Source: Bacteroidota bacterium (GTDB taxonomy: Bacteria > Bacteroidota > Bacteroidia > Chitinophagales > BACL12). Taken from it: a stretch of DNA of 64,000 bases. Shown in pieces: positions 1-7,082 of the stretch. Under the pieces are notes generated by a model. That model did not search any database, had not been told where the DNA came from, and worked only from the letters and a program-made list of their open reading frames with translations. Within the stretch, counting starts at the first letter, position 1, and the number at the start of each line of letters is the position of its first letter. A program made the translations under genes and the position numbers. The DNA lies in the NCBI GenBank assembly GCA_016706865.1, contig JADJIS010000002.1:62001-126000 (forward strand), in the 5' to 3' direction.

Positions 1-384
1 CTGGACGGAGGAAATGAACTCGTCATAAAAGATTACGCTTATGAACTATTGCCGGATGTCCCTATTATAGCGGGCGACACAGTTGGTAGGATTGTAGAAT
101 TTGCCCACGACACAATACCACAATTTGGAACCGGACTCCCAGATGCAGACAACGAGGTATCCAATGCAATTATCTATTCTTTCGGCTCCACTGTTTACAT
201 CCGTGCTCATGGCTTAAATGGTGACGCGTCTGTAAATATTTATAACATTACCGGCGAGACTGTCTACATCGGATCCATGAATAATGATTTCTTGAACGTC
301 GAAATGACACAACCAAGTGGAATTTATTTAGTTGAATTAATTGCTGACAAACAAAGAACTTGCAGGAAAGTTATACTTGACTAG
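1..384 (+). CDS. C-terminal fragment of a T9SS-sorted secreted protein
   Basis: The reading frame is open from base 1, so the gene starts upstream of the window and only about 127 C-terminal residues are visible. The last ~80 residues resemble a Por-secretion (T9SS type A) sorting domain: a segment of beta strands with SVNIYNITGETV, then PSGIYLVELIADKQ and a final basic strand KVILD. Such domains direct export across the outer membrane by the type IX system and are then cleaved. The functional part of the protein is outside the window. Its stop lies 24 bases before an attC-like site, the spacing usual for a gene in an integron cassette, so it could itself be cassette-borne; this is inference. 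Confidence 0.75.
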   Translation: MDGGNELVIKDYAYELLPDVPIIAGDTVGRIVEFAHDTIPQFGTGLPDADNEVSNAIIYSFGSTVYIRAHGLNGDASVNIYNITGETVYIGSMNNDFLNVEMTQPSGIYLVELIADKQRTCRKVILD

Positions 385-408
385 GAATTTATCGTAAACC
401 ACTGGTTA

Positions 409-535
409 TAACAGGCGCTTAGCGAAAAGGCGGGTTCATTATGTAACATGAAGTATTGTGCTTATTGTTCAATGCTTTGCTGACAAACAACTTTGCGCTT
501 CGTAATCCGCTTCTTCGCTAAGCGCCAAAACGTTA
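409..535 (+). other. attC-like integron recombination site 1
   Basis: A 127-bp imperfect palindrome starts with TAAC and ends with CGTTA. Inner arms GGCGCTTAGCGAA (from 414) and TTCGCTAAGCGCC (to 526) are perfectly complementary, and complementarity continues inward with mismatches (AAGGCGGGTT against AATCCGCTT). The AAC/GTT boxes, two-part stem with bulges, large variable loop and length fit the attC architecture. The last bases before the terminal box, CAAAACGTTA, are identical to those of site 2 at 4616-4625. The classical RYYYAAC/GTTRRRY boxes are met only at the AAC and GTT core. Confidence 0.65.
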
Positions 536-636
536 CCAGCAAGCGTAGGACGACAGTGCAACAATGAAACAGTCGACTAAAAACTGAACAATTAGAGTTT
601 AGAAAACAAAAAAAAGGAATACGTAAAACATAAACA

Positions 637-2406
637 ATGTATCTATCAAACATCAAACTTTGGAATTATAGGAAATTTGGTGCAGTAGGCGAAATAGACC
701 TTTCAAAACCGAATTTGGATTTAAACCTAACCAAAGGTTTGAATGTAATTATTGGCGAAAACGACTCGGGAAAAACTGCCATTATTGATGCCATAAAATT
801 GGTTTTAAAAACGCACAGCTACGATTACATTAGAGTTGATGACAAGGATTTTTACCAAGACTCAAATCGTTTGCGTATTGAATTAACCTTTGAAAATTTA
901 ATTCCTGAAGAGGCAAAAAACTTTACAGAATGGTTGGGCTGGAACGGTACAGGTACAAATGCAAAACCTTTTTTAAAACTCAATTACGATGTAAAACGTC
1001 AAGCGGATAAAATTTTACCAACTGATGTAAAAGCAGGTGTTGATGAAGACGGCTATTTACTAACAGCAGAAGCAAAAGAATATCTAAAAGCCACATATCT
1101 AAAACCCTTGCGTGATGCTGAAAACGAATTGATTGCAAAACGCAATTCGCGTTTGTCACAAATTCTTTTGGGCGATGAAGCGTTTAAAGGAAAAGAAAAA
1201 GACAATGATTTGGTAAAAATCTTTTCGGGTTTGAAAGAAGAATTAGAAAATTATTTCAAAGGCATTAATGAAGCAGGACAGCCCAAAGCCACAGAGGGTA
1301 AACAGATAAAAGATAAAATTGACAGCTACATTAAAAGTTTTTACAGCAAGGATAACGAAAGTGAATTTGAATCAACATCTACCGATATCAAAAGTATACT
1401 TGAAAAACTTACCTTGACTTTGAAGGGCGAACCAAACCCAGGCTTAGGAACGTTAAACCGTTTGTTTATGGCTGCGGAATTGCTTCATTTAACCAAATCA
1501 AATTGGTCAGGTTTGCGTTTAGGCTTGGTTGAAGAATTGGAAGCACATTTGCACCCACAAGCACAAATGCAAGTGATTGAAGTATTTCAAAAACAAAAAG
1601 ATATTCAACTTATTCTTACAACACACAGTCCGAATTTAGCTTCCAAACTCAAACTGGAAAACTTGATTATTTGCAATAATTCAAATGCATTTCCAATGGG
1701 TGATACTTACACCAAGTTAGAGAAAGACGATTACAAGTTTTTAGAAAAATTTTTGGACACCACAAAAGCTAATTTGTTTTTTGCCAAAGGCGTGATTTTA
1801 GTTGAAGGTTGGGCAGAAGAACTCCTTTTGCCAAGCATTGCAAAAGCAATCGGTATTAACTTAACCGAAAAAGGCGTTTCCATTGTAAATATTGGACACA
1901 CAGGCTTTGACCACTACGCAAAAATTTACTTGCGACAAGTAGAACCCAATATGACAATTCCTGTTGCAGTAATTACCGATTCCGACATTAGAGAATATGA
2001 AAAGAACGGAGATGATTTTGTAAAACGAGATATACAAACCGTTCAACAGGAAACGCAAGCGAAATTAGCAACTATAAACGGTAAAGCAGAACAAAGAGTA
2101 AAATATTTTCCTGCACCAAATTGGACTTTGGAATATTCTTTGTTTAAATCAGCGAGTTTAACAACGCTCTTACAAAATGCGGCAAGAGCAATTCATACGC
2201 ATACAGATTGGGCAACGGATTTTGAAAAAGCACTTGCAACAAAGTTGATAAACAAAACTTTGAAAAAAACAGCCATTGCTTATCATATTGCAAACGCCAT
2301 TGATGAAGAATTAATCAAGGTAGCTCCCGCCATTCAAATTACAGATGATGCTAACGACACGATTAATTACCTTGTAAAAGCGATTAAATATGCCACAGGT
2401 AATTGA
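637..2406 (+). CDS. gajA: GajA-like OLD-family ATPase/TOPRIM endonuclease (Gabija)
   Basis: 589 residues, close to the length of GajA. The N-terminal ABC-type ATPase has a Walker A GENDSGKT at residues 40-47, a Walker B/D-loop region EELEAHLHPQAQ near 297-310 and an H-loop ILTTHSP near 328. The C-terminal TOPRIM nuclease has the catalytic Glu in ILVEGWAEELLLPS near 388 and the metal-binding TDSD near 447. GajA family proteins nick or cleave phage DNA when nucleotide pools fall and form a complex with GajB. The ATG follows an A-rich stretch about 100 bases after attC-like site 1. The stop lies 17 bases inside gajB, so the two genes are translationally coupled. Without the helicase partner it would be called simply a class 2 OLD nuclease. 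Confidence 0.85.
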   Translation: MYLSNIKLWNYRKFGAVGEIDLSKPNLDLNLTKGLNVIIGENDSGKTAIIDAIKLVLKTHSYDYIRVDDKDFYQDSNRLRIELTFENLIPEEAKNFTEWLGWNGTGTNAKPFLKLNYDVKRQADKILPTDVKAGVDEDGYLLTAEAKEYLKATYLKPLRDAENELIAKRNSRLSQILLGDEAFKGKEKDNDLVKIFSGLKEELENYFKGINEAGQPKATEGKQIKDKIDSYIKSFYSKDNESEFESTSTDIKSILEKLTLTLKGEPNPGLGTLNRLFMAAELLHLTKSNWSGLRLGLVEELEAHLHPQAQMQVIEVFQKQKDIQLILTTHSPNLASKLKLENLIICNNSNAFPMGDTYTKLEKDDYKFLEKFLDTTKANLFFAKGVILVEGWAEELLLPSIAKAIGINLTEKGVSIVNIGHTGFDHYAKIYLRQVEPNMTIPVAVITDSDIREYEKNGDDFVKRDIQTVQQETQAKLATINGKAEQRVKYFPAPNWTLEYSLFKSASLTTLLQNAARAIHTHTDWATDFEKALATKLINKTLKKTAIAYHIANAIDEELIKVAPAIQITDDANDTINYLVKAIKYATGN

Positions 2407-4444
2407 CAACATATCGAACGATGAAATTCGAAACGCAGAAAAGATTCTTTTGCCTAACGGGAAAGAATTTGACGAAGAGCGCAAAGTGTTTATTCGTAAT
2501 TTCAACACAATAGATTTACAAGCAGTTCCTGGTAGCGGAAAGACAACAGCGTTACTTGCAAAGTTGGTTATTTTAGAACGCAGGCTTCCTTTTGCTGACG
2601 GTTCTGGAATTTTGGTTTTATCGCATACTAACGGTGCTATTGACGAGATAAAAGAAAAAATTCAAAATCATTCTCCGAAACTGTTCTCATATCCAAATTT
2701 TATTGGCACAATACAAAGTTTTGTTGATGAGTTTTTGGCGATTCCATACTACGTTCAAAAATTCAATAAGAAACACAATAGGATTGACCACGAAATTTAC
2801 AACGAGATAATAAAAAGTTTCACTGAAAAACCTTGGTTATATAAGCTAAATTTCGGAAAAAATATAACCGATAAAGTTGCTTATATAAAAAACAATAACG
2901 AGGGATTATTTTACAATTATAGATTTCATTTATCGACCGAAATTCAGTTAGTTAAAAAGTTAAACGAAGGAATTTTGGAAATTAGCAAACCACGCGGTAG
3001 AACAAGGGCAGAAAATTATAATGATTACACAGAAGAAGAAAAAAGAGATGTGTATAAATGGTTCTTTGAGTTCAAAAAATCCATTCTAAAATCTGGTATT
3101 CTACACTATGACGATGCTTATTTCTTAGCTGATGTTTATTTGAGCAAAATTCCGACTATGATAACCATTTTACAGAAACGCTTTTCTTTCGTATTCGTGG
3201 ACGAAATGCAAGATATGGACACGCACCAATACAACTTGCTTGAAAAAATTTTTTATGATGACGGAAACAGCATTTCAAAAATCCAACGAATTGGCGACAG
3301 AAATCAAGCAATCTATAATTCTTCAAACAATGTCAAAACAAACGAAGTTTGGCAATTAAGAGCAAATCCTGATAATGTTTTAAATTTATCAGGTAGCCAA
3401 AGATTAAGTAAACATATTGCCGATGTAGTGAAGAAATTTGCTCTATACAACGATAATAATTTTGATATTATCGGAAAAAATGAGTGTGAAATAAAGCCGC
3501 ATATTTTGGTTTTTGATACTGCAAACATTGGAAACATTATTCCTTGTTTTGCTCAAATTATAAAAGACAACGGGCTTGTAAATTCAGAAAAGTCAATAAA
3601 AGTTGTTTGTTGGAATACAGATTGGAAAGAAGATGGAACAAGTCGGAATGATGCAACAAAACTACGTTTAGAAGATTATTACAAAGGTTTTAAGAAAGAA
3701 AAAGGAAAACCCAAACAAGACTACGACAACTTGAAAAGTTATTTGTTGTATTACGAGAAAAAGAAAACATTAGAGCCTTTGCGTAAAAACATTTTAAACG
3801 CTTTCTTAAAAATCCTACGTTTAGAAAATATCAATACCACAGACGTCAGACCTTACACAAAGAAAAAACTCATTGACTATATTCACGAAAAAGACGTTCA
3901 AAAATATGATGAACTTAATTTAAATCTTTACAATTGGTCAATCGGAATAATACAAGAGAAAACAAACGAAGTTTGGGAAAGTATAAAAACCTATATTCCC
4001 ACTTTATTTGCTATGTTTTCTGAAAATGCTCTTTCAGCAAGTTTGACTTTCATCAACACTGACAACACCGAAATTCCTGCCGAAAATGGCGAAATTTTAG
4101 CACCTACCAACCTTTACAAAGAAGAAGGTCTAGAAATTGAAATTACAAGCGTTCATTCAGTAAAAGGACAAACACATTGTGCGACATTATATTTGGAATC
4201 GTGTTATCAAGGTAAACACGAATCTGAAAGATTATCAAGTCAATTTTTGGGCAATAGTTTTAATGACACAAAAGTTCATCATAAAAGTTCAGCTAAAATG
4301 GCTTACGTTGGCTTTTCACGACCAACTGACTTGCTGTGTATAGCTATTCACAAAGATAGATATGATGATTTATTAAACACAATTAACAAAGACATTTGGG
4401 AAATAAAGACAGTAACAGCAAACGCACAGCCGACACAACAATGA
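2390..4444 (+). CDS. gajB: GajB-like UvrD/Rep superfamily 1 helicase (Gabija)
   Basis: 684 residues. SF1 helicase motifs are in order: Walker A VPGSGKTTALLAK at 46-58, motif II FVFVDEMQDMD near 268, motif III IGDRNQAIYN near 301, motif V SVHSVKGQTH near 588 and motif VI AYVGFSRPTDLL near 639. GajB partners with GajA and is thought to process or sense DNA during phage infection. The protein is longer than the roughly 500-residue reference GajB; the extra length is mainly in the middle (about 350-580), which has no motif I recognise. The ATG overlaps the gajA stop by 17 bases. The stop lies 55 bases before attC-like site 2. Confidence 0.82.
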   Translation: MPQVIDNISNDEIRNAEKILLPNGKEFDEERKVFIRNFNTIDLQAVPGSGKTTALLAKLVILERRLPFADGSGILVLSHTNGAIDEIKEKIQNHSPKLFSYPNFIGTIQSFVDEFLAIPYYVQKFNKKHNRIDHEIYNEIIKSFTEKPWLYKLNFGKNITDKVAYIKNNNEGLFYNYRFHLSTEIQLVKKLNEGILEISKPRGRTRAENYNDYTEEEKRDVYKWFFEFKKSILKSGILHYDDAYFLADVYLSKIPTMITILQKRFSFVFVDEMQDMDTHQYNLLEKIFYDDGNSISKIQRIGDRNQAIYNSSNNVKTNEVWQLRANPDNVLNLSGSQRLSKHIADVVKKFALYNDNNFDIIGKNECEIKPHILVFDTANIGNIIPCFAQIIKDNGLVNSEKSIKVVCWNTDWKEDGTSRNDATKLRLEDYYKGFKKEKGKPKQDYDNLKSYLLYYEKKKTLEPLRKNILNAFLKILRLENINTTDVRPYTKKKLIDYIHEKDVQKYDELNLNLYNWSIGIIQEKTNEVWESIKTYIPTLFAMFSENALSASLTFINTDNTEIPAENGEILAPTNLYKEEGLEIEITSVHSVKGQTHCATLYLESCYQGKHESERLSSQFLGNSFNDTKVHHKSSAKMAYVGFSRPTDLLCIAIHKDRYDDLLNTINKDIWEIKTVTANAQPTQQ

Positions 4445-4499
4445 CAGTGATACTAAACAACAATGGCTTACAGACACAGTGGACAAGAACGCCAGCTGG

Positions 4500-4625
4500 T
4501 AACATCGGTTTGGCAATATGGCGGCTGAAGTGCTTCTATGAAACATTTGTGCAAGGTTCAACAGCAGTAATTCTATTGAACTTTTGTGCTAAAAATCCGC
4601 CACATCGCCAAGCCGCAAAACGTTA
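4500..4625 (+). other. attC-like integron recombination site 2
   Basis: A 126-bp imperfect palindrome starts with TAAC and ends with CGTTA. The arms CGGTTTGGCAATATGGCGG (4506-4524) and CCGCCACATCGCCAAGCCG pair with a few G-T or mismatched positions. The loop holds a second hairpin around GTTCAACAG/CTATTGAAC. Ends, length and terminal CAAAACGTTA match site 1, whereas the stem sequence differs, which is typical of attC sites, where structure is conserved and sequence is not. The next gene starts five bases after it. Confidence 0.65.
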
Positions 4626-4629
4626 ACCA

Positions 4630-5067
4630 ATGAAATCCCTCATACCCATCTTCACCCTATTCCAATTCCTAATCTCTTGCTCCACTCAAAGTCAAATAAA
4701 CTCCAATTCGATTAGAATTGACCAACATCCTTTTCTGGTTGACCATTGTAAACAATTGAGCGTTTACGATACCGGTGGTAAACAAATTAATAATGTAAAA
4801 ATGTATTGCGACCCTGGTGAAGGTTGCAACTCCTATCTATTTGAAACAAAGGAGAATTTTATAATTATAGATTGCAATGGACAATGGTTTTCCGTCAATA
4901 AAATGAATGGAGTAATAACTAAAGAAACATGGCAATGGGAAAGACCAATTCCAGACAATTATTTAGGGACATTTGTTCGAGGAAGCCGGGGAGAAATATA
5001 TAGTCTGATCAAAGAGGATAGTTTCACAATTATCGACATTTACAAGTTTAAGGATCCAATTGATTGA
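4630..5067 (+). CDS. Small putative lipoprotein, unknown function
   Basis: 145 residues. The first 17 residues form a lipoprotein signal peptide ending in a lipobox-like LISC, so the mature protein probably begins at Cys17 and is membrane-anchored. The rest is a compact beta-rich domain with no family I recognise. The ATG is only five bases after the attC-like GTTA, the position where a gene sits at the start of an integron cassette, so it may be a second cassette gene. I found no third convincing attC after its stop (only a short GGTTT/AAACC pairing near 5078-5106), so it could equally be a resident gene. Confidence 0.6.
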   Translation: MKSLIPIFTLFQFLISCSTQSQINSNSIRIDQHPFLVDHCKQLSVYDTGGKQINNVKMYCDPGEGCNSYLFETKENFIIIDCNGQWFSVNKMNGVITKETWQWERPIPDNYLGTFVRGSRGEIYSLIKEDSFTIIDIYKFKDPID

Positions 5068-5225
5068 AGGATAATCGGTTTAAGCCACGGGTGATTGTAA
5101 CAAACCTTATACCCATAATCCCACCAACCTCCTAGCCTCCATTATAAAACCTCTAGATTCCCCCTCTACTAAACAACATTTTCCGATTTTCACCACATTT
5201 TCATCGTTTATCAATAAATATTTAT

Positions 5226-5233
5226 TACCTTTG
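5226..5233 (+). promoter_or_regulatory. Bacteroidota -7 promoter element (TACCTTTG)
   Basis: An exact match to TAnnTTTG, 19 bases upstream of the ATG of the DUF2975 gene. No clear TTTG -33 box is present. Its position argues that the true start is the ATG at 5252 rather than the TTG at 5231, which lies inside the element. Confidence 0.6.
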
Positions 5234-5251
5234 CCCAAAAACCCTACAACT

Positions 5252-5788
5252 ATGGCAAAAACAAACAACTGGATATTCAAAGCCCTAATCATCATCACCT
5301 GGCTCATCTTTATCGGTCTGTGCATAGAAGCCGGGGGTTTGCTCGTAAATTTTGTTTTCAGTCTTTACAGACCGGAATTTGTGCAGAACCTTTACCAAAA
5401 ACTGGATCTGAGTGAAATGTATGAAAGGAGTAAATTCGCCTTTTTCAGTATGTATAGTTTTATTTTGGTGATCTCGCTTTTGAAAGCAGTGTTGTTTTAT
5501 ATTGCCGTGTTGCTTGTGAGCAAAATTGATCTGGCTAAACCATTTAGTACTTATGTTTCGAAGCGGATATCTCAAATTAGTTATTATACACTTTCGATCG
5601 GACTATTAAGTTATATAGCAAACCAGAGCGCTAAAAATTTAATGCATCACGGATATGAAATTGATAACTTGAACCAATTTTGGGAAGATAGTCAGGCATT
5701 TATTTTAATGGCGGCGGTAATTTATATTATTGCCACCATTTTTAAAAAGGGAGTAGAAATTCAAAACGAAAACGATTTAACTGTATAA
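5252..5788 (+). CDS. DUF2975-like membrane protein
   Basis: 178 residues from the ATG at 5252. Four hydrophobic segments are visible: residues about 8-30 (IFKALIIITWLIFIGL), 68-92, 112-130 and 148-165, a topology seen in DUF2975 proteins. In many Bacteroidota and Firmicutes such a protein is encoded beside a small YozG-type XRE regulator, and the next gene here is exactly that, three bases away. The role of the pair is unknown; a membrane component that modulates the regulator is one possibility. There are no catalytic motifs. Confidence 0.7.
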   Translation: MAKTNNWIFKALIIITWLIFIGLCIEAGGLLVNFVFSLYRPEFVQNLYQKLDLSEMYERSKFAFFSMYSFILVISLLKAVLFYIAVLLVSKIDLAKPFSTYVSKRISQISYYTLSIGLLSYIANQSAKNLMHHGYEIDNLNQFWEDSQAFILMAAVIYIIATIFKKGVEIQNENDLTV

Positions 5789-5791
5789 GCT

Positions 5792-6028
5792 ATGCCAATT
5801 ATTGTAAACTTAGACGTGATGATGGCAAAACGAAAAATTTCGTTGAATGAGCTTTCTGCAAGAGTTGATCTAACGTTATCGAATTTATCCATCTTAAAGA
5901 CCGGCAAAGCGAAAGCAATTCGTTTCAGCACATTAGAATCCATTTGTAAAGCCTTAGACTGCCAGCCGGGTGATATTCTTGAATATATTAACGACAGGCA
6001 AAATGAGGAGTTAACATTTAAGGATTAA
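5792..6028 (+). CDS. XRE-family (YozG-like) small transcriptional regulator
   Basis: 78 residues, nearly all one Cro/CI helix-turn-helix domain. The sequence has MMAKRKISLNELS as the first helices, VDLTLSNLSILKTGKA as turn and recognition helix, then FSTLESICKALDCQPGDILEY, the usual end of this family. It follows the DUF2975 gene with a three-base gap and so is co-transcribed with it. It probably autoregulates the pair, but no operator could be singled out. Confidence 0.85.
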   Translation: MPIIVNLDVMMAKRKISLNELSARVDLTLSNLSILKTGKAKAIRFSTLESICKALDCQPGDILEYINDRQNEELTFKD

Positions 6029-6211
6029 ACACAGTATTGTTTTATATATTTTTAGTTTAAAGCTCTTAACTTATAACTTATTTGGATTTAAAATATATTT
6101 CATTTATGAGCTACAAATTCAAAAATGGTTATCGTAAATACAATCTGCATCTAAAATTTTATTCTGGAAAAACATTTTCAAACATTCCAGATCAAATAAC
6201 CAATATCCATC

Positions 6212-6706
6212 ATGCACAACTACAAAGACCAACTCATAAATCTAAACTTCCACGACAGCTCCATCAACTCCATTACCATAGAAGCCGGAGATCTGTTTGA
6301 TCGAAAAGTGACGATCATGATCGATTATTATAACTGGGAAGGAAATAATAAACACTCAGAACAATGGATCTCTAAAACTTTGCAACTCACCATTAATCAT
6401 TGTGTGCACTGTCAAATAAATGCTCCAAATCTGATGGAAGATACATTTGAAATTATGTCGGAGGAGTTTGATTTAATGTATGATGCTTTTATTGAAAAAG
6501 CAAAGAAGGAAATGGATAAATCTTATTTTGTTAATTTACGATCAAAACAATTGGATAATTTTTTATCAATTAAATTTAATACAGATAATTATGGCGATTC
6601 ACTATTTGGAGAAAATGCAGGATTTATTTGGTTGGCGGGATTTAATGTGGAGCATACCTGGTTAGGAGAATCAATTGGAAGTCCAATTCATATTCCAGCC
6701 GGTTAA
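6212..6706 (+). CDS. Hypothetical protein, 164 residues
   Basis: Codon use and amino-acid composition look normal for the region, and the start ATG is the first in a clean frame. The protein starts with NLNFHDSSINSITIEAGD, a pattern seen in several small uncharacterised families including some predicted immunity proteins, but that is too weak to assign a role. There is no signal peptide or membrane segment. An overlapping frame beginning at 6082 is a less likely reading because it has low-complexity His/Arg-rich content at its end. Confidence 0.6.
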   Translation: MHNYKDQLINLNFHDSSINSITIEAGDLFDRKVTIMIDYYNWEGNNKHSEQWISKTLQLTINHCVHCQINAPNLMEDTFEIMSEEFDLMYDAFIEKAKKEMDKSYFVNLRSKQLDNFLSIKFNTDNYGDSLFGENAGFIWLAGFNVEHTWLGESIGSPIHIPAG

Positions 6707-6735
6707 AAAATTTTATTAAATTTATTTATGATTTT

Positions 6736-6764
6736 TTTGCATTTCAAAAAAAGTAGTATATTTG
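6736..6764 (+). promoter_or_regulatory. Promoter of the tRNA operon (TTTG ... TATATTTG)
   Basis: A -33-like TTTG at 6736-6739 and an exact -7 TAnnTTTG (TATATTTG) at 6757-6764 are separated by 17 bases. Transcription should begin at about 6769-6772, which coincides with the ATG of the leader ORF. No other promoter-like element exists between here and the first tRNA. Confidence 0.75.
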
Positions 6765-6770
6765 CACTCA

Positions 6771-6839
6771 ATGAAAAATTTATTTCTACATCAACTCCCG
6801 CAGAGCCTAATTAAGTTTAGCAGGGAGAAGTGTATTTAA
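6771..6839 (+). CDS. Leader peptide of tRNA operon attenuator (22 codons)
   Basis: The ORF begins at or next to the predicted transcription start, so it would be translated from a leaderless or near-leaderless message. It encodes MKNLFLHQLPQ followed by SLIKFSREKCI. Residues 7-11 are His-Gln-Leu-Pro-Gln (codons CAT CAA CTC CCG CAG at 6789-6803); His, Gln and Pro are the three amino acids of the tRNAs encoded immediately downstream. The run sits in the first arm of a set of mutually exclusive hairpins. Translation has not been shown; the inference rests on position, codon content and RNA architecture. Confidence 0.5.
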   Translation: MKNLFLHQLPQSLIKFSREKCI

Positions 6840-6885
6840 TATTTTTTTTAAAAAGATATTGCGCCCTGCTAAGAAATTAGCGGGG
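6795..6885 (+). promoter_or_regulatory. Attenuator: 1:2, antiterminator 2:3 and terminator 3:4 hairpins
   Basis: Region 1 CTCCC (6795-6799) plus CTAA (6807-6810) pairs with region 2 TTAG/GGGAG (6817-6827). Region 2 TTAGCAGGG (6817-6825) is perfectly complementary to region 3 CCCTGCTAA (6864-6872). Region 3 also pairs with region 4 TTAGCGGGG (6877-6885). A ribosome stalled on the His-Gln-Leu-Pro-Gln codons would cover region 1 and let 2:3 form, allowing read-through into the tRNAs. A ribosome reaching the stop at 6839 would favour the terminator. Confidence 0.6.
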
Positions 6886-6891
6886 TTTTTT
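6865..6891 (+). terminator. Rho-independent terminator ahead of the tRNAs
   Basis: A stem of CCTGCTAA with TTAGCGGGG, a GAAA-type loop and six T. It ends only eight bases before the first tRNA, so tRNA transcription must read through it or be initiated without a visible promoter. Confidence 0.75.
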
Positions 6892-6898
6892 ATTTTAA

Positions 6899-6981
6899 CG
6901 GGATGTAGGTCTGTAACTGGTAGCAGTCCCGCCTTGGAAGCGGGTGCGTAAGCCTTGCACGTTCGAGTCGTGTCTTCCCGA
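6899..6981 (+). tRNA. tRNA-Pro-like (TGG), atypical structure
   Basis: The acceptor arm CGGGATG pairs with CTTCCCG (one T-T mismatch). The anticodon arm CCCGC/GCGGG has loop CTTGGAA, giving anticodon TGG at 6935-6937. The T-arm is GCACG-TTCGAGT-CGTGT. Three features are unusual: a 12-base variable loop (TGCGTAAGCCTT) between anticodon and T stems, a poorly defined D-arm with a shifted CTG/CAG pairing, and A rather than G at position 37. The 3' CCA is not encoded. It could be a divergent functional tRNA-Pro or a decaying copy. Confidence 0.6.
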
Positions 6982-6997
6982 CGGATTAATTTTTTAT

Positions 6998-7080
6998 TGA
7001 AGGATGGTGTCCGCCGCGGCGGATGGCAACACGCTACACTTTGACTGTAGTCATTGAAGGTTCAAATCCTTCTCCTTCAA
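6998..7080 (+). tRNA. tRNA-Gln (TTG) with palindrome in D-loop
   Basis: The acceptor TGAAGGA/TCCTTCA, anticodon arm CTACA-CTTTGAC-TGTAG (anticodon TTG at 7041-7043) and T-arm GAAGG-TTCAAAT-CCTTC all pair perfectly. The D-stem GTGT/ACAC encloses an 18-base loop that contains the 14-bp palindrome TCCGCCGCGGCGGA (7010-7023). Removing it leaves a D-arm of ordinary size. CCA is not encoded; the discriminator base is A, unlike the G common in tRNA-Gln. Confidence 0.85.
7010..7023 (+). repeat. 14-bp palindrome TCCGCCGCGGCGGA, copy 1 (in tRNA-Gln)
   Basis: A perfect palindrome, 100% G+C in its core, within an AT-rich region. It is identical to the copies at 7094-7107 and 13533-13546. Here it lies in the D-loop of tRNA-Gln. 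Confidence 0.9.
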
Positions 7081-7082
7081 CT

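Larger units (their letters stand above)
533..4622 (+). mobile_element. Putative attC-bounded cassette carrying a Gabija system
   Basis: The interval between the predicted cleavage points (G|TT) of the two attC-like sites is about 4.1 kb and contains only gajA and gajB, both reading toward the second site, as in integron cassettes. Cassettes are normally below 1.5 kb, so this one is large. No tyrosine integrase IntI or attI is visible; the window begins only 532 bases upstream, so a fuller array may lie outside. The alternative is a chance pair of unrelated hairpins, made less likely by the matching length (127 and 126 bp), orientation and identical terminal decamer. Confidence 0.55.

Noticed and set aside
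4396..4626. 76-codon plus-strand ORF overlapping the gajB end and attC-like site 2
   Set aside because: It lies across gajB in another frame and through the attC-like stem; its reading frame is explained by the palindrome and it has no family resemblance.
1..5067. Integron integrase or classic attI site inside the window
   Set aside because: No tyrosine recombinase motifs are found in any frame here; an integrase, if present, would be upstream of the window.
5068..5110. Possible third attC-like site after the small lipoprotein gene
   Set aside because: Only a five-base GGTTT/AAACC pairing and a stray TAAC are present; no two-part stem and no terminal CGTTA.
6082..6300. 72-codon ORF overlapping the start of the 164-residue gene
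   Set aside because: Its last third overlaps the better gene and has a His/Arg/Gln-rich composition typical of a shadow frame.
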